Positions 11,998 through 22,638 of a stretch of DNA of 64,000 bases are shown in pieces. Both the position numbers and the translations under genes were made by a program. Each line of letters begins with the position of its first letter. Position 1 is the stretch's first letter. The notes under the pieces are model-generated. The model made no database searches. It had not been told where the DNA came from and saw nothing but the letters and a program-made list of their open reading frames with translations. The stretch is from Polyodon spathula (lineage: Eukaryota > Chordata > Actinopteri > Acipenseriformes > Polyodontidae), in contig NC_054541.1 in the NCBI RefSeq assembly GCF_017654505.1, positions 47,989,486-48,053,485 on the forward strand, written 5' to 3'.

Positions 11998-13200
11998 CAA
12001 GACTCTATACCAGATCCCTCAAACCTGCTTCAGACCACATTCCTCTCCAAGGCTCTTTACTTCTATACCAGATCCCTCAAATCTGCTTCAGACCACATTC
12101 CTCTCCAAGGCTCTTTACTTCTATACCAGATCCCTCAAATCTGCTTCAGACCACATTCCTCTCCAAGGCTCTTTACTTTTATACCAGATCCCTCAAATCT
12201 GCTTCAGACCACATTCCTCTCCAAGGCTCTTTACTTCTATACCAGATCCCTCAAATCTGCTTCAGACCACATTCCTCTCCAAGGCTCTTTACTTCTATAC
12301 CAGATCCCTCATATCTGCTTCAGACCACATTCCTCTCCAAGGCTCTTTACTTTTATACCAGATCCCTCAAATCTGCTTCAGACCACAATCCTCTCCAAGG
12401 CTCTTTACTTCTATACCACATCCCTCAAACCTGCTTCAGACCCCACTCCAAGCTCTTTACTTCTATACCAGATCCCTCAAACCTGCTTCAGACCGACCCT
12501 CCTCTCCAAGGCTCTTTAGTTCTATACCAGATCCCTCAAATCTGCTTCAGACCTCCCTCCAAGCTCTTCTATACCAGATCCATCAAACCTGCTTCAGACC
12601 CCCCCCTCCTCTCCAAGGCTCTTTACTTCTATACCAGATCCCTTAAACCTGCTTCAGACCCCCCCTCCTCTCCAAGGCTCTTTACTTCTATACCAGATCC
12701 CTCAAATCTACTTCAGACCCCCCTCCAAGCTCTTTACTTCTATACCAGATCCCTCAAACCTGCTTCAGACCCCCCTCCTCTCCAAGACTCTTTACTTCTA
12801 TACCAGATACCTCAAACATGCTTCAGACCCCCCTCCAAGCTCTTTACTTCTATACCAGATCCCTCAAACCTGCTTCAGACCCCCCTCCTCTCCAAGACTC
12901 TTTACTTCTATACCAGATCCCTCAAACCTGCTTCAGACCCCCCTCCTCTCCAAGACTCTTTACTTCTATACCAGATACCTCAAACGTGCTTCAGACCCCA
13001 CTCCAAGCTCTTCTATACCAGATCCCTCAAATCTGCTTCAGACCCCTCTTTACTCTTCTATACCAGATACCTCAAACCTGCTTCAGACCCCCCCTCCTCT
13101 CCAAGACTGTTTACTTCTATACCAGATACCTCAAACCTGCTTCAACCCCCCCCCCCCCCCCCCTCCTCTCCAAGACTCTTTACTTCTATACCAGATACCT
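11998..13200. repeat. 58-bp minisatellite, about 22 copies
   Basis: A unit with the core CTATACCAGATCCCTCAAAC, then CTGCTTCAGACC, repeats about 22 times. The left copies are 58 bases and nearly identical. Right-hand copies shorten to about 46-58 bases by loss of part of the 'cctctccaaggctctttac' segment, and end in a C-run near 13145-13162. Because 58 is not a multiple of 3 and the unit has no stop in any forward frame, it creates a spurious 412-codon open frame (11979-13217). I do not regard that frame as a gene. Confidence 0.92.
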
Positions 13201-13201
13201 G

Positions 13202-13671
13202 GAACAATGGAAAATAAAACAGTAATAAAACTACAAATAAAAGGTGCTGCACTCGGCAGCGTTATCCCGGTCACCGCTACCCGCACAACCCGGATCACCG
13301 TCCTACTCTGTAGGCTAACTAGCCTGCTCTTTTACAATACGCTGGGGTCTGCCCAAGGGTTCCCCGCTCTCTCTGTCTTGCTGTGAAACTCTTTGTTTCG
13401 CCTGATTCCCGGTCCTGGATCAGAGCTTCCGCACTCTCGTTTCGTCCAAGTGGGCAGACCTGAGGAAACAGCAGAGCATTTTTTTACAGGGCTAGCAATC
13501 TGCCAAGACTCACCTCTCAGCCATTCAGAGAGGGGGAAAGTCCACACACCTACCTTCCCACCTCCCCGTGTCACTGCCCTGACTCACAGGCGGTTGTTGG
13601 AAGACTGCCGCCCTCTTCCTGCAGTACTGTGAACACGCCAGCAGAGTCAGCACAGATCTCTCCCTGCTACA
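13202..13671 (-). repeat. 3' LTR of element 1, truncated
   Basis: These 470 bases match 21205-21674 nearly base for base. The corresponding 240 bases at 20965-21204 of the other LTR are missing, and minisatellite sequence begins directly at the break. The inner end reads TGTAGCAGGG on the minus strand, next to the polypurine tract. Confidence 0.85.
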
Positions 13672-13679
13672 TATCCTTC

Positions 13680-14181
13680 CCCTCAGAATGACACCACCAG
13701 TTCATTCGAAACTCCTACACCCCCATGCCTTCCCGAGAGAAAAAGTCTGCATTTTGATGCAACTTTCCTGCTCGGTGGACTACCCTGAAGGCATAGGGCT
13801 GTAAGGCCAAGTACCACCGTGTGATTCTGGCGTTGCTATCTTTCATCCGGTGAAGCCATGCTAAGGGGGCATGATCTGTAACCGGGGTGAAGTGTCGCCC
13901 CAGGAGGTAGTACCGGAGTGCCTCGACTGCCCATTTTACTGTGAGACACTCCTTCTCGATGGTGCTATAACTTTTCTCGCGGGGAAGAATTGCTTTCTGC
14001 TGATATACAGGACTGGGTGCTCGCTTCCCCGAACCTCCTGCGACAACACTGCCCCGAGACCTGTCTCTGACGCATCCGTCTGCAGGATGAAACTCTTACC
14101 AAAATCTGGGCTGCATAGCACTGGCTTACTACAAAGCCTCCGCTTCAAGGCGAGAAAGGCCCTCTGGCACGACTCCGTCCA
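13680..14181 (-). pseudogene. RNase H domain of element 1
   Basis: The minus-strand reading includes LQTDASETGLGAVLSQ (first catalytic Asp) and, after a frameshift near 13980, EKECLTVKWAVEALRYYLLG and TDHAPLAWL. RNase H removes the RNA strand during reverse transcription. The domain follows RT directly and is the last coding segment before the LTR, as in Gmr1 elements. Confidence 0.75.
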
Positions 14182-15046
14182 CTAAACCGTATTTGGGGCA
14201 GCCTTCCGGGTGAGGTCTGTCAAGGGAGCAGCGAGCGTAGCAAAGCTCGGGATGAATTTTCTATAATAGCCCGCTAGTCCCAAGAAAGAGCGCACCTGGG
14301 TTTTGGTTGTAGGAACCGGCCAGTCAGCCAAGGCTTTCACCTTAGCAACCAGCGGTCTGATCTGGCCGCCCCCTACCCGATACCCCAAATACTCCGACTC
14401 ACTCTTCCCAATGGCACACTTCTTTGGGTTAGCAGTGAGCCCCGTCTCCCGCAAGGATTGCAGCACCGCCGCTACCTTACACAGATGACTTGGCCAATCC
14501 TCACTGTGGATAACCACGTCATCTATGTAAGCAGCGGCGTACTGCTGATGGGGCCGCAAGATGCGATCCATCATCCGCTGGAAAGTGGCGGGTACTCCGT
14601 GCAACCCAAAGGGCATGGTCCTAAATTGGTACAACCCGAAGAGAGACGAAAACATCGTCCTCTCTCTAGATTCCGGAGTCAGGGGTATCTGCCAGTACCC
14701 CTTCGTTAAATCCAGTGTCGTCATAAAATGAGCTGTGCCTAGACGCTCCAGCAACTCATCTACCCAGGGCATCGGATAAGAGTCAAATTTCGATTTCTCA
14801 TTGATTCGTCTGAAATCAATGCAAAATCGAGTTGACCCATCTGGCTTATCGACTAAAACAATTGGACTGTTCCAGTCACTTTGGGACTCTTCTATTACTC
14901 CCAGTCTCAGCATTTCGTCAATTTCCGCTTTTATTACCTGTCTTTTATGCTCAGGTATACGGTACGGCCTCTGGCGAACTAGCGCCCCCGGCTCAATATC
15001 AATGTGATGATGGGCTACTTGAGTCTGCCCTGGGACAGGAGAGAAT
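14182..15046 (-). pseudogene. Reverse transcriptase domain of element 1
   Basis: This segment copies element RNA into DNA. Motifs in order are LRLGVIEES, FCIDFRRINEKSKFDSYPMP, TTLDLTKGYWQIP (first catalytic Asp intact), FRTMPFGL, ATFQRMMD, AAAYIDDVVIHS (catalytic Asp pair), and FLGLAGYYRKFIP in the connection segment. The open frame runs 14913-14182. Upstream sequence toward 15046 encodes the N-terminal linker, which the CR1 insertion severs from integrase. Confidence 0.85.
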
Positions 15047-15110
15047 ATAAGAACATAAGAAAGTTTACAAACGAGAGGAGGCCATTCGGCCCATCTTGCT
15101 TGTTTGGTTA

Positions 15111-16505
15111 TTAGTAGCTTACTGATCCCAAAATCTCATCAAGCAGCTTCTTGAAGAATCCCAGGGTGTCAGCTTCAACAACATTACTGGGGAGTTGATT
15201 CCAGACCCTCACAATTCTCTGTGTAAAAAAGTGTCTCCTATTTTCTGTTCTGAATGCCCCTTTGTCTAATCTCCATTTGTGACCCCTGGTCCTTGTTTCT
15301 TTTTTCAGGCTGAAAAAGTCCCTTGGGTCGACACTGTCAATACCTTTTAGAATTTTGAATGCTTGAATTAGGTCGCCACGTAGTCTTCTTTGTTCAAGAC
15401 TGAACAGATTCAATTCTTTTAGCCTGTCTGCATATGACATGCCTTTTAAGCCCGGAATAATTCTGGTCGCTCTTCTTTGCACTCTTTCTAGAGCAGCAAT
15501 ATCTTTTTTATAGCAAGGTGACCAGAACTGCACACAATATTCAAGATGAGGTCTTACTAGTGCATTGTACAGTTTTAACATTACTTCCCTTGATTTAAAT
15601 TCAACACTTTTCACAATGTATTCGAGCATCTTGTTAGCCTTTTTTATAGCTTCCCCACATTGTCTAAATGAAGACATTTCGGAGTCAACAAAAACTCAAA
15701 TTTCTCCAATTTCAGTATCTCCCGTATGATATTCATAATGTACATTTTTATTTCCTGCGTGCAGTACCTTACACTTTTCTCTATTAAATGTCATTTGCCA
15801 TGTGTCTGCCCAGTTCTGAATCTTGTCTAGATCATTTTGAATGACCTTTGCTGCTGCAACAGTGTTTGCCACTCCTCCTACTTTTGTGTCATCTGCAAAT
15901 TTAACAAGTTTGCTTACTATACCAGAATCTAAATCATTAATGTAGATTAGGAATAGCAGAGGACCTAATACTGATCCCTGTGGTACACCACTGGTTACCA
16001 CACTCCATTCTGAGGTTTTTCCTCTAATAAGTACTTTCTGTTTTCTATAAGTTAACCACTCCCTAATCCATGTACATGTGTTTCCTTGAATCCCAACTAC
16101 GTTCAGTTTGAGAATTAATCTTTTGTGCGGGACTTTGTCAAAAGCTTTCTGGAAATCTAAATAAACCATGTCATATGCTTTGCAATTATCCATTATCGAT
16201 GTTGCATCCTCAAAAAAATCAAGCAAGTTAGTTAGACACGATCTCCCTTTCCTAAAACCATGTTGACTGTCTCCCAGGACCCTGTTACCATATAGGTAAT
16301 TTTCCATTTTGGATCTTATTATAGTTTCCATAAGTTTGCATATAATAGAAGTCAGGCTTACTGGTCTGTAGTTACCTGGTTCAGTTTTGTTTCCCTTTTT
16401 GTGGATCGGTATTACGTTTGCAATTTTCCAGTCTGTCGGTACCACCCCTGTGTCAAGAGACTGCTGCATGATCTTGGTTAGCGGTTTGTAAGTTACTTCT
16501 TTCAT
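15111..16505 (-). pseudogene. CR1 reverse transcriptase and C-terminal region
   Basis: Open frames 16505-15696 and 15677-15111 are separated by a short break. Visible motifs are IPIHKKG, NYRPVSL, QHGFRKGRSCLTNLL, AFDKVPH, SGVPQGSVLGPLLF, KFADDTKVGG (catalytic Asp pair) and, farther on, LVRPHLEYCVQFW and VWNQLPSNVV. The protein makes cDNA at nicked target DNA. The lesion near 15680-15696 and the one near 16795 make this copy non-functional. Confidence 0.85.
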
Positions 16506-16790
16506 TTCTTTGAGTACTACTGGGAGGATCTCACCCGGCCCAGGAGATTTGTTTATTTTAAGAGCTCATAGTCCCTTTAACACTTCTGCCTCAGTTATGC
16601 TAAAGTTATTTAAAACTGGATAGGAACTGGATGACATGTGGGGCATGTTGTCAGTATCTTCCTTTGTAAAAACTTGTGAAAAGTAATCATTTAATATATT
16701 TGCTATTTTTTTTTCTTCATCTACGATTTTGCCATTTGTATCTCTTAAACATTTAATCTCCTCTTTGAATGTTCGCTTGCTGTTGTAATA

Positions 16791-17633
16791 TTAGAAAAAA
16801 GTGTAAAGTGCCTTTTTTCGCTGAATATTTTTTTTAATTGATCTATTAAACCATTTTGTCAATTTAGTTTTACATTTAGATTTGTCTACTTTAGGGATAT
16901 AATTGTTTTGCGCCTCTAGTACTACATTTTTGAAGAACAACCATCCTTCTTCTGTGGGTGTTTTCTCTATTTTACTCCAATCTACTTCTGTTAGTCTCTG
17001 TTTCATACCTTCATAGTTTGCTTTTCTAAAATTGGAAACCTTAGCTTTAGTCATTACTTTTGGGGTTTTAAAAAACACTTCAAACAAGACCATGTTGTGG
17101 TCTGAGTTTGCCAGTGGTTCTCTGACCTCTGTTTTAGTTATTCTATCTTCGTTATTTGAAAAGACTAAATCAAGGCATGCCTCCCCTCTAGTCGGTGCCT
17201 TGACAAATTGTGTTAGGAAGCAGTCATTTGTCATTTCCATCATTTCTATTTCATCCTTCGTGCTACCCACTGGGTTTTCCCATTTTATTTGGGGGAAGTT
17301 GAAATCCCCCATTAGTATGGCTTCTCCTTTGCTACATGCATTTCTAATGTCATTGTATAACAGATTATTGTGCTCACCGTCTGAACCTGGCGGTCTATAG
17401 CATGCTCCTATTATTATGCCCTTTGAATTTTTGTCCGTTGTTCTGACCCATATTGATTCAGTTTTATTTTCTTTGTCCAGGTTTAACACCTGGGCTTCAA
17501 GACTGTTTCTTATGTATAGCGCTACCCCTCCTCCTCTTCTGTCCTGCCTGTCTTTCCTATACAGTGTATACCCACAAATATTATATTCATCCCCATCACT
17601 CTCAGACAACCACGTTTCTGTAACAACTATCAC
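16791..17633 (-). pseudogene. CR1 AP-type endonuclease domain
   Basis: The frame reads VVTETWLSESDGDEY, YRKDRQDRRGGGVALYIR, ACYRPPGS, GDFNFPQIKW and NSDHNMVLFEV, the metal-binding and catalytic blocks of APE-like LINE endonucleases. The frame ends abruptly at 16791 in KKALYTFF. The linker to RT appears shortened by a deletion near 16795. Confidence 0.85.
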
Positions 17634-17931
17634 ATCATAGTTACCTGTTAGTGCAGTAGCTTCAAGTTCTAGAATTTTGTTTCTGATACTTCTAGCATTT
17701 AGATAAATACATTTAATGGTTGTCTTACCTGAGTTGTTGTTCTTGTTTTGATGCGGTCTCCCTTCTGTTTTTTTGTAAATTTCTCCCCCCTTCCTTTCTA
17801 GTTTAATTGTTGATTTCTCCCCCCTTCCTTTCTAGTTTAAATGCTTCTGAACCTGCTCGAGGATCTTTTCTCCAAGTAGACTGGTTCCCTTGTTATTTAA
17901 GTGCAGTCCATCCCGTCTATACAGATAGTCC

Positions 17932-19330
17932 TCATTGTAGAATGTGGTCCAACACGTCAGGAAACTCCGCCACCAGACCGTGAGCCTGACATTTCTGCGT
18001 TGGTGTCAGATTCTCAGCAATCTGTACCGATCCTTTTCTTGCCAACACAGAAAGATCAGGTCCCAGATCCGTGACGTCATCTGCATGCACCACTAACAAT
18101 GCCTCTGGTTGTAACCAAGGCTTTAAGAGATTGATATGGTAAATGTGTTTCTCTGTCCGTCGCTCCGGCTGGCAGATCTCATAGTCCACCTTCCCAACCT
18201 GGCGTGTAACCTCAAAGGGTCCTTGCCACTTAGCCAAGAGTTTTGACTCAGAACTGGGTAATAATAGAAGTACCTTATCCCCCGGCTGAAATGTGCGCAA
18301 CCGGGCTCCTCGGTTATACTGTGTCTCCTGTCTGTACTGTGCCTGCTGCAAATTGTCATGCGCCCATTTCCCCACAGACTCAAGACGCTTGCGCAGGTCC
18401 AACACATACCGGACGGTATTGGTCGAATTGTCCTGCTGCTCCTCCCACATCTCTCTGACCAGGTCGAGCACGCCCCGGGGTCTCCGCCCATACAGCAGCT
18501 CGAATGGTGAAAACCCCGTGGAAGCCTGGGGAACCTCTCTGATCGCAAAGAGAAGGGGGGGAATCAGCTGGTCCCAGTAACGCACATCACTACAAATAAA
18601 TTTTAATAAGGGTCTTATTAAAGCGTTCCACCAGACCATCGGTCTGAGGATGAAACACCGAGGTCCTAATGGTCTTAATTCCCAAAAGCTTACATGTTCC
18701 GCGGATTAGCCGGGACATAAAATTGGTGCCTTGATCGGTTAGTATCTCCTTGGGAATCCCCACCTGGGAGAAAACCTTCACAAGCTCGTTGGCAACAGAG
18801 TTAGCGGACATAGATCGGAGGGGAATTGCCTCTGGATAACGCACAGCGTAATCCAGAATGACAAGTAGGTGGGTGTATCCTGACGCGCTCCTCTCTAATG
18901 GCCCAACTATGTCCATCCCAATACACTCAAACGGAGCTTCCACTAGGGGCAAAGGCACCAGTGGGGCTCGTGGAACGGCTCTAGGGCTGGCCTTTTGACA
19001 TTCCCCACAGCGCTCACAAAACCGTTTGACATCGCCATCCAGCCCCAACCAGAAGAACCGTGACACAAGCCTGGCTTTAGTTTCATCCCTTCCCAAATGA
19101 CCAGACAGGGGAATAGCGTGAGCCAGCTGCAACAAATCCTCCTTAAAGGGCTGAGGAATGAGCAACTGATGATGCACTTCACCGGTCTGGGGTAATTTAT
19201 CAACACGGTACAGCAGGTCTCGATCAATTTCAAAGTGGGGGTACGTGGCGGCGCGTCTCATTAACCACCGCTGCTTGGTCAAAGAGCCTGCCCAGCACGT
19301 CGTCACGCCCTTGCTCGAGTCGGAAGTCAC
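17932..19330 (-). pseudogene. Integrase of element 1
   Basis: Integrase inserts the cDNA into the genome. The minus strand shows an H2C2 zinc-binding region (LAHAIPLSGHLGRDE … CERCGECQK). Next is the DDE core: MDIVGPL for the first Asp, LTDQGTNFMS for the second, and TDGLVERFNKTL for the Glu. The C-terminal GPY/F-like module contains KWQGPFEVTRQVGKVDYEI and ends HINLLKPW. A frameshift near 18600-18640 splits the frame. No chromodomain is visible. It lies upstream of RT, the reverse of the usual Gypsy order. Confidence 0.85.
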
Positions 19331-19339
19331 GGGAGCGAG

Positions 19340-20296
19340 CTAAGAAATCAGCTCCCATGGCTTCCAACTCTGGGTCAGGTCGATCCCGAGCAGAGGCAGC
19401 CGAGCCAGACCCCTGCGCTGGCTCCACAACCTTCCCCCCGGACTCTTCACCAACCGCCCCCACCTGAAACTTCTCTGACTCCCTCCATTGCCAGCGGCCT
19501 CGTTCTTAGCGATCCGGTGCTCCTGTTTAGTTTTACGGGGTTTAAATTTAGGGCAAAACCATTCTGGATCGCGAAAGGGGAAAATCTCTCTAATTACTTC
19601 CTCTTTCTTAGCCAATAAAGAAGATGGGGCTGTCAGGGCAGCCAACCAATCTTTAAACTGCTCACAGTCCCATCCCAGAACTACTGGTACCGGTAATTGA
19701 GGACATAATCCTACCTGCACCTGCGTCACCTGCTGGCCAATAGTCATACATACATTGATCTTGGGATAGGAGCGGACATCCCCATGAATACATTTAATAT
19801 GCACCCGTCCCAAGATTCGTTTATGCCCCAGTGAGATTAGGCTCTCCTGTACTAGAGACTGACCACACCCTGAGTCCAGGAGAGCCTGGGTTTTTGTACC
19901 ATCCACTGTCACAGGAATAACAAAACCTTTGTGCTGAAGTGACTGAGGTAATTGAACGCGCCTACCTGGTCGGCTGAGGTCATACTCCATCATGGGGCAG
20001 TCCCGGGCGAGGTGGCCCTCCTCCCTGCACGTCCAACACCTCGGTGGGCTGGTTTCTCTCCCCGAAGTTTTGGCAAAAGGGGGAAACACTGGAGCCATAA
20101 AAGGGGCTTGCCAATAAGGTGTCCGCGCGAAACCCCGGTCCGACACTGCAGCAGCCTGTGGGTATCCCCACCCTGCCCCAGTTCCCGGGCCGGGAGCTCC
20201 CGCCGACACCCCCCGACCAAATCCTGGACTACCCCTTCCCCCCCAGTCCCTTCGCCCTTTCCGGGGCCAGTTGAGGGGACGATCCAGTAGCTGCAC
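19340..20296 (-). pseudogene. Zinc knuckle and aspartic protease of element 1
   Basis: A CCHC zinc knuckle (CWTCREEGHLARDCP) binds RNA. It is followed by a retropepsin with the catalytic triplet in QALLDSGCGQSLV and the later PVVLGWDC. This frame overlaps the end of gag (20229) in another phase, next to a run of seven C at about 20238-20244. That could be a homopolymer indel or a frameshift site. Confidence 0.8.
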
Positions 20297-20897
20297 TCCT
20301 CCCGGGCAGTTTCACAGCCGTTGGCTCCGCTGCCTGGTACTGCTCGGCAAGTTCGACCGCCTGGTCCAGCGTGTCTGGTGCCTGCCGCTGGACCCACAGC
20401 CGAGGTCCCGAAGCTACACACTCCAGGAAGCGCTCCACCACAATCATCTCCACCACTCTGGCTTTTGTGTTCAAATCCGGATTCAACCAACCCATGGCGT
20501 AATCCTTCAGACGGTGGGCGATGGCTCGTGGGTGCTCCCCTGCCGCAAACTGCTCCTCCCGGTAGCCCTCCGGTGTGGCCCCAACACGATTTAGGATGGC
20601 TGCCTTCAGCCGGGTGTAATCCAGCATGTGCTCCGGGGACAGCGTCCTCGCAGCTGCTTGAGCCTCCCCGGTGAGTTGGGGCAACACATAGCTAGCCCAC
20701 TGGGTTTGGGACCACCCGGCCGAGATCGCCATAGCCTCGAACACCTCCAAGTAGGCGTCCGGTCGATCCTCGGCCGTCATTTTGGTGGGTCTCTGGATGG
20801 AGTGGTCTGGAGCTGTGGGTCTAGCCGCCCCCTGCACTGCCGCGGTGAGCGTCTGGCACAGGAGGTCCATCATTGCGGCAAACTGGGTAGCATCCAT
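20229..20897 (-). pseudogene. Gag of element 1 with SCAN-like segment
   Basis: The likely start is MDATQFAAMMDLL at 20897. The capsid-like part reads LTGEAQAAARTL, then a segment resembling a SCAN domain: YREEQFAAGEHPRAIAHRL, then MGWLNPDLNTKARVVEMIV, then ERFLECVASG and LDQAVELAEQY. The mammalian SCAN dimerisation domain is reported to derive from gag of Gmr1-like elements, so this fits the element's class. Open frame continues upstream into the LTR but is not expected to be used. Confidence 0.75.
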
Positions 20898-20944
20898 GCT
20901 AGTCTGCTCCTTCTGAATATGCACTGCTTGGGGCAGTGCCAGTG

Positions 20945-20962
20945 AATCCCACTCTAACACCA
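20945..20962 (-). promoter_or_regulatory. Primer-binding site of element 1
   Basis: The + strand AATCCCACTCTAACACCA ends in CCA two bases from the LTR start at 20965. That is the expected form for pairing with a tRNA 3' end. It resembles a tRNA-Leu tail with one or two changes, and element 2 has a similar site. The tRNA identity is from memory. Confidence 0.65.
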
Positions 20963-20964
20963 CA

Positions 20965-21674
20965 TGTGGAAGGGGTGTGGGTAATTCACTGACTAGGAGA
21001 CAGACAGGTGTAATTGAAAACACCACCCAGGTGCCCAGTTTTATTTGAGAACAGTTCTTGCTTTTTTCGGCAGAGGGCACTGCTGACCGTGGGCTGCCTA
21101 TCAACAATGATAGACAGCACCACGGAAATAACACAGCTGGTACGCGAACAGCAAGTGCACTCGCAGGTGCTGAAAGAAATAATAATGAAAACAGAAGGTG
21201 AAAAGAACAATGGAAAATAAAACAGTAATAAAACTACAAATAAAAGGTGCTGCACTCGGCAGAGTTATCCCGGTCGCCGCTACCCGCACGACCCGGATCA
21301 CCGTCCTACTCTGTAGGCTAACTAGCCTGCTCTTTTACAATACGCTGGGGTCTGCCCAAGGGTTCCCCGCTCTCTCTGTCTCGCTGTGAAACTCTTTGTT
21401 TCGCCTGATTCCCGGTCCTGGATCAGAGCTTCCGCACTCTCGTTGCGTCTAAGTGGGCAGACCTGAGGAAACAGCAGAGCATTTTTTTACAGGGCTAGCA
21501 ATCTGCCAAGACTCGCCTCTCAGCCATTCAGAGAGGGGGAAAGTCCACACACCTATCTTCCCACCTCCCTGTGTCACTGCCATGACTCACAGGCGGTTGT
21601 TGGAAGACTGCCGCCCTCTTCCTGCAGTACTGTGAACACGCCAGCAGAGTCAGCACAGATCTCTCCCTGCTACA
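20965..21674 (-). repeat. 5' LTR of element 1, full length
   Basis: About 710 bases, starting TG (TGTGGAAGG) and ending CA (GCTACA) on the + strand. It is nearly identical to 13202-13671 over 470 bases. The boundary at 20965 is set by the primer-binding site. Confidence 0.75.
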
Positions 21675-22638
21675 ATCCCTTTTATACTTTGTATCATGAA
21701 AAATATATTTTTTCCGTTCACACGAAACTGCGGGGGAACATGCTTTGTTAACATGTTATTCTCAAGGTAAAGTCAGATTAACTTCTAACGGGTCACATGT
21801 TGAGGCAGAAATGCTTATTAAACTGCTGAGATGATGGAAACTTTATGCAAGCTGGAATGTCCGTGTCTGCGTTGCTCTGAAGTTGTTGCGTAACTGTCGC
21901 TGCATAACTTGAAGAACAAAACACTTTGCTTGAAGTGATTTCTACCAATATATTCTGCGTATAAATATATAACTGCAAATACTTCTAGTTTTCCACACTT
22001 GCAATAGTCAGTTTCATTTTCACAAGCTTCATACTTGGCGTAGAAGTATGAAACATAAGCCAGTTAAATAGCTTTTGTGCTTGTAAACACAATGGGCTAC
22101 AGATTATATAAGTAAGACTATGTTACCACGACAGCTTATGGTCTGAGGAAAAGGGCCCATAACGTGTATGTTACCACTAATAGCTAAAAGAGCTGATCTA
22201 TAAACTACGACTCGGTGAATAACCGAGAGAGTTTGCAATCCACCTGGTTTAATGGCCATCATACGGGTGAGTCACAATGTTATTTTTTAAATGCATTTTG
22301 TATATGGTCAATGAGAATATTACGTTGATACTGCATCACCTTCAGTTAGCAATGAAGTAAATGTTTAACTGAAATAGTCACTGTAGTACACAGAAAGAGT
22401 TCACTTCTTGAGAGCAGGGATTGAGTGTCCATGTGAAGTGTTTTACCAGTACAGTTGTTTCCAAACAGGTGTCATTAAAACAATAGAAAACAATGGGAGA
22501 CCAGTGTCCGGTTGTTGTATATTCAGCAATAACATACACCCACGTGTTTTTTTAATGCTTAAATATGTTTTGTCACCTAATTGTTGAAAGATTATAAAGA
22601 TACCTAACAGTGAGCTCGGTATGGTATCAAGAAATAGG
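21675..22638. other. Intergenic DNA, no gene seen
   Basis: AT-rich with no recognised gene or repeat. The first bases after 21674 do not continue the 58-bp minisatellite found on the other side of element 1. Confidence 0.5.

Larger units (their letters stand above)
15047..17939 (-). mobile_element. CR1-clade LINE inserted in element 1
   Basis: About 2.9 kb inserted between integrase and RT of the Gypsy element. The short duplication GAAT flanks it at 15043-15046 and 17940-17943. Removing the insertion restores a continuous Gypsy reading (…DHI joined to FSPVPGQ). It encodes an APE-type endonuclease, then RT with FADDTK, then the typical CR1 C-terminus (LEYCVQFWSP, ERVQRRATRI, QRRLRGDLI). The 3' end has the 'gagaggaggccattcggccc' block seen in other fragments here. 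The 5' part is incomplete, with no ORF1. Confidence 0.85.
13202..21674 (-). mobile_element. Gmr1-type Ty3/Gypsy LTR retrotransposon (element 1), interrupted by a CR1 LINE
   Basis: Read on the minus strand the order is 5' LTR (21674-20965), primer-binding site (20962-20945), gag (20897-20229), zinc knuckle and protease (20296-19340), integrase (19330-17932), CR1 insertion (17939-15047), reverse transcriptase (15046-14182), RNase H (14181-13680) and 3' LTR (13671-13202). Integrase before RT is the Ty1/copia order, found among Gypsy elements only in the Gmr1 group. The polypurine tract lies just inside the 3' LTR ('gaggggaaggata' on the minus strand), and that LTR starts TGTAGCAGGG. Frameshifts, the CR1 insertion and loss of the distal end of the 3' LTR show that the copy is dead. 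Confidence 0.85.

Noticed and set aside
11979..13217. 412-aa 'protein' on the + strand
   Set aside because: It is entirely due to the 58-bp minisatellite lacking stops in all three frames.
13832..15050. Plus-strand open frames across the RT/RNase H region
   Set aside because: They are antisense shadows of the minus-strand pol gene of element 1.
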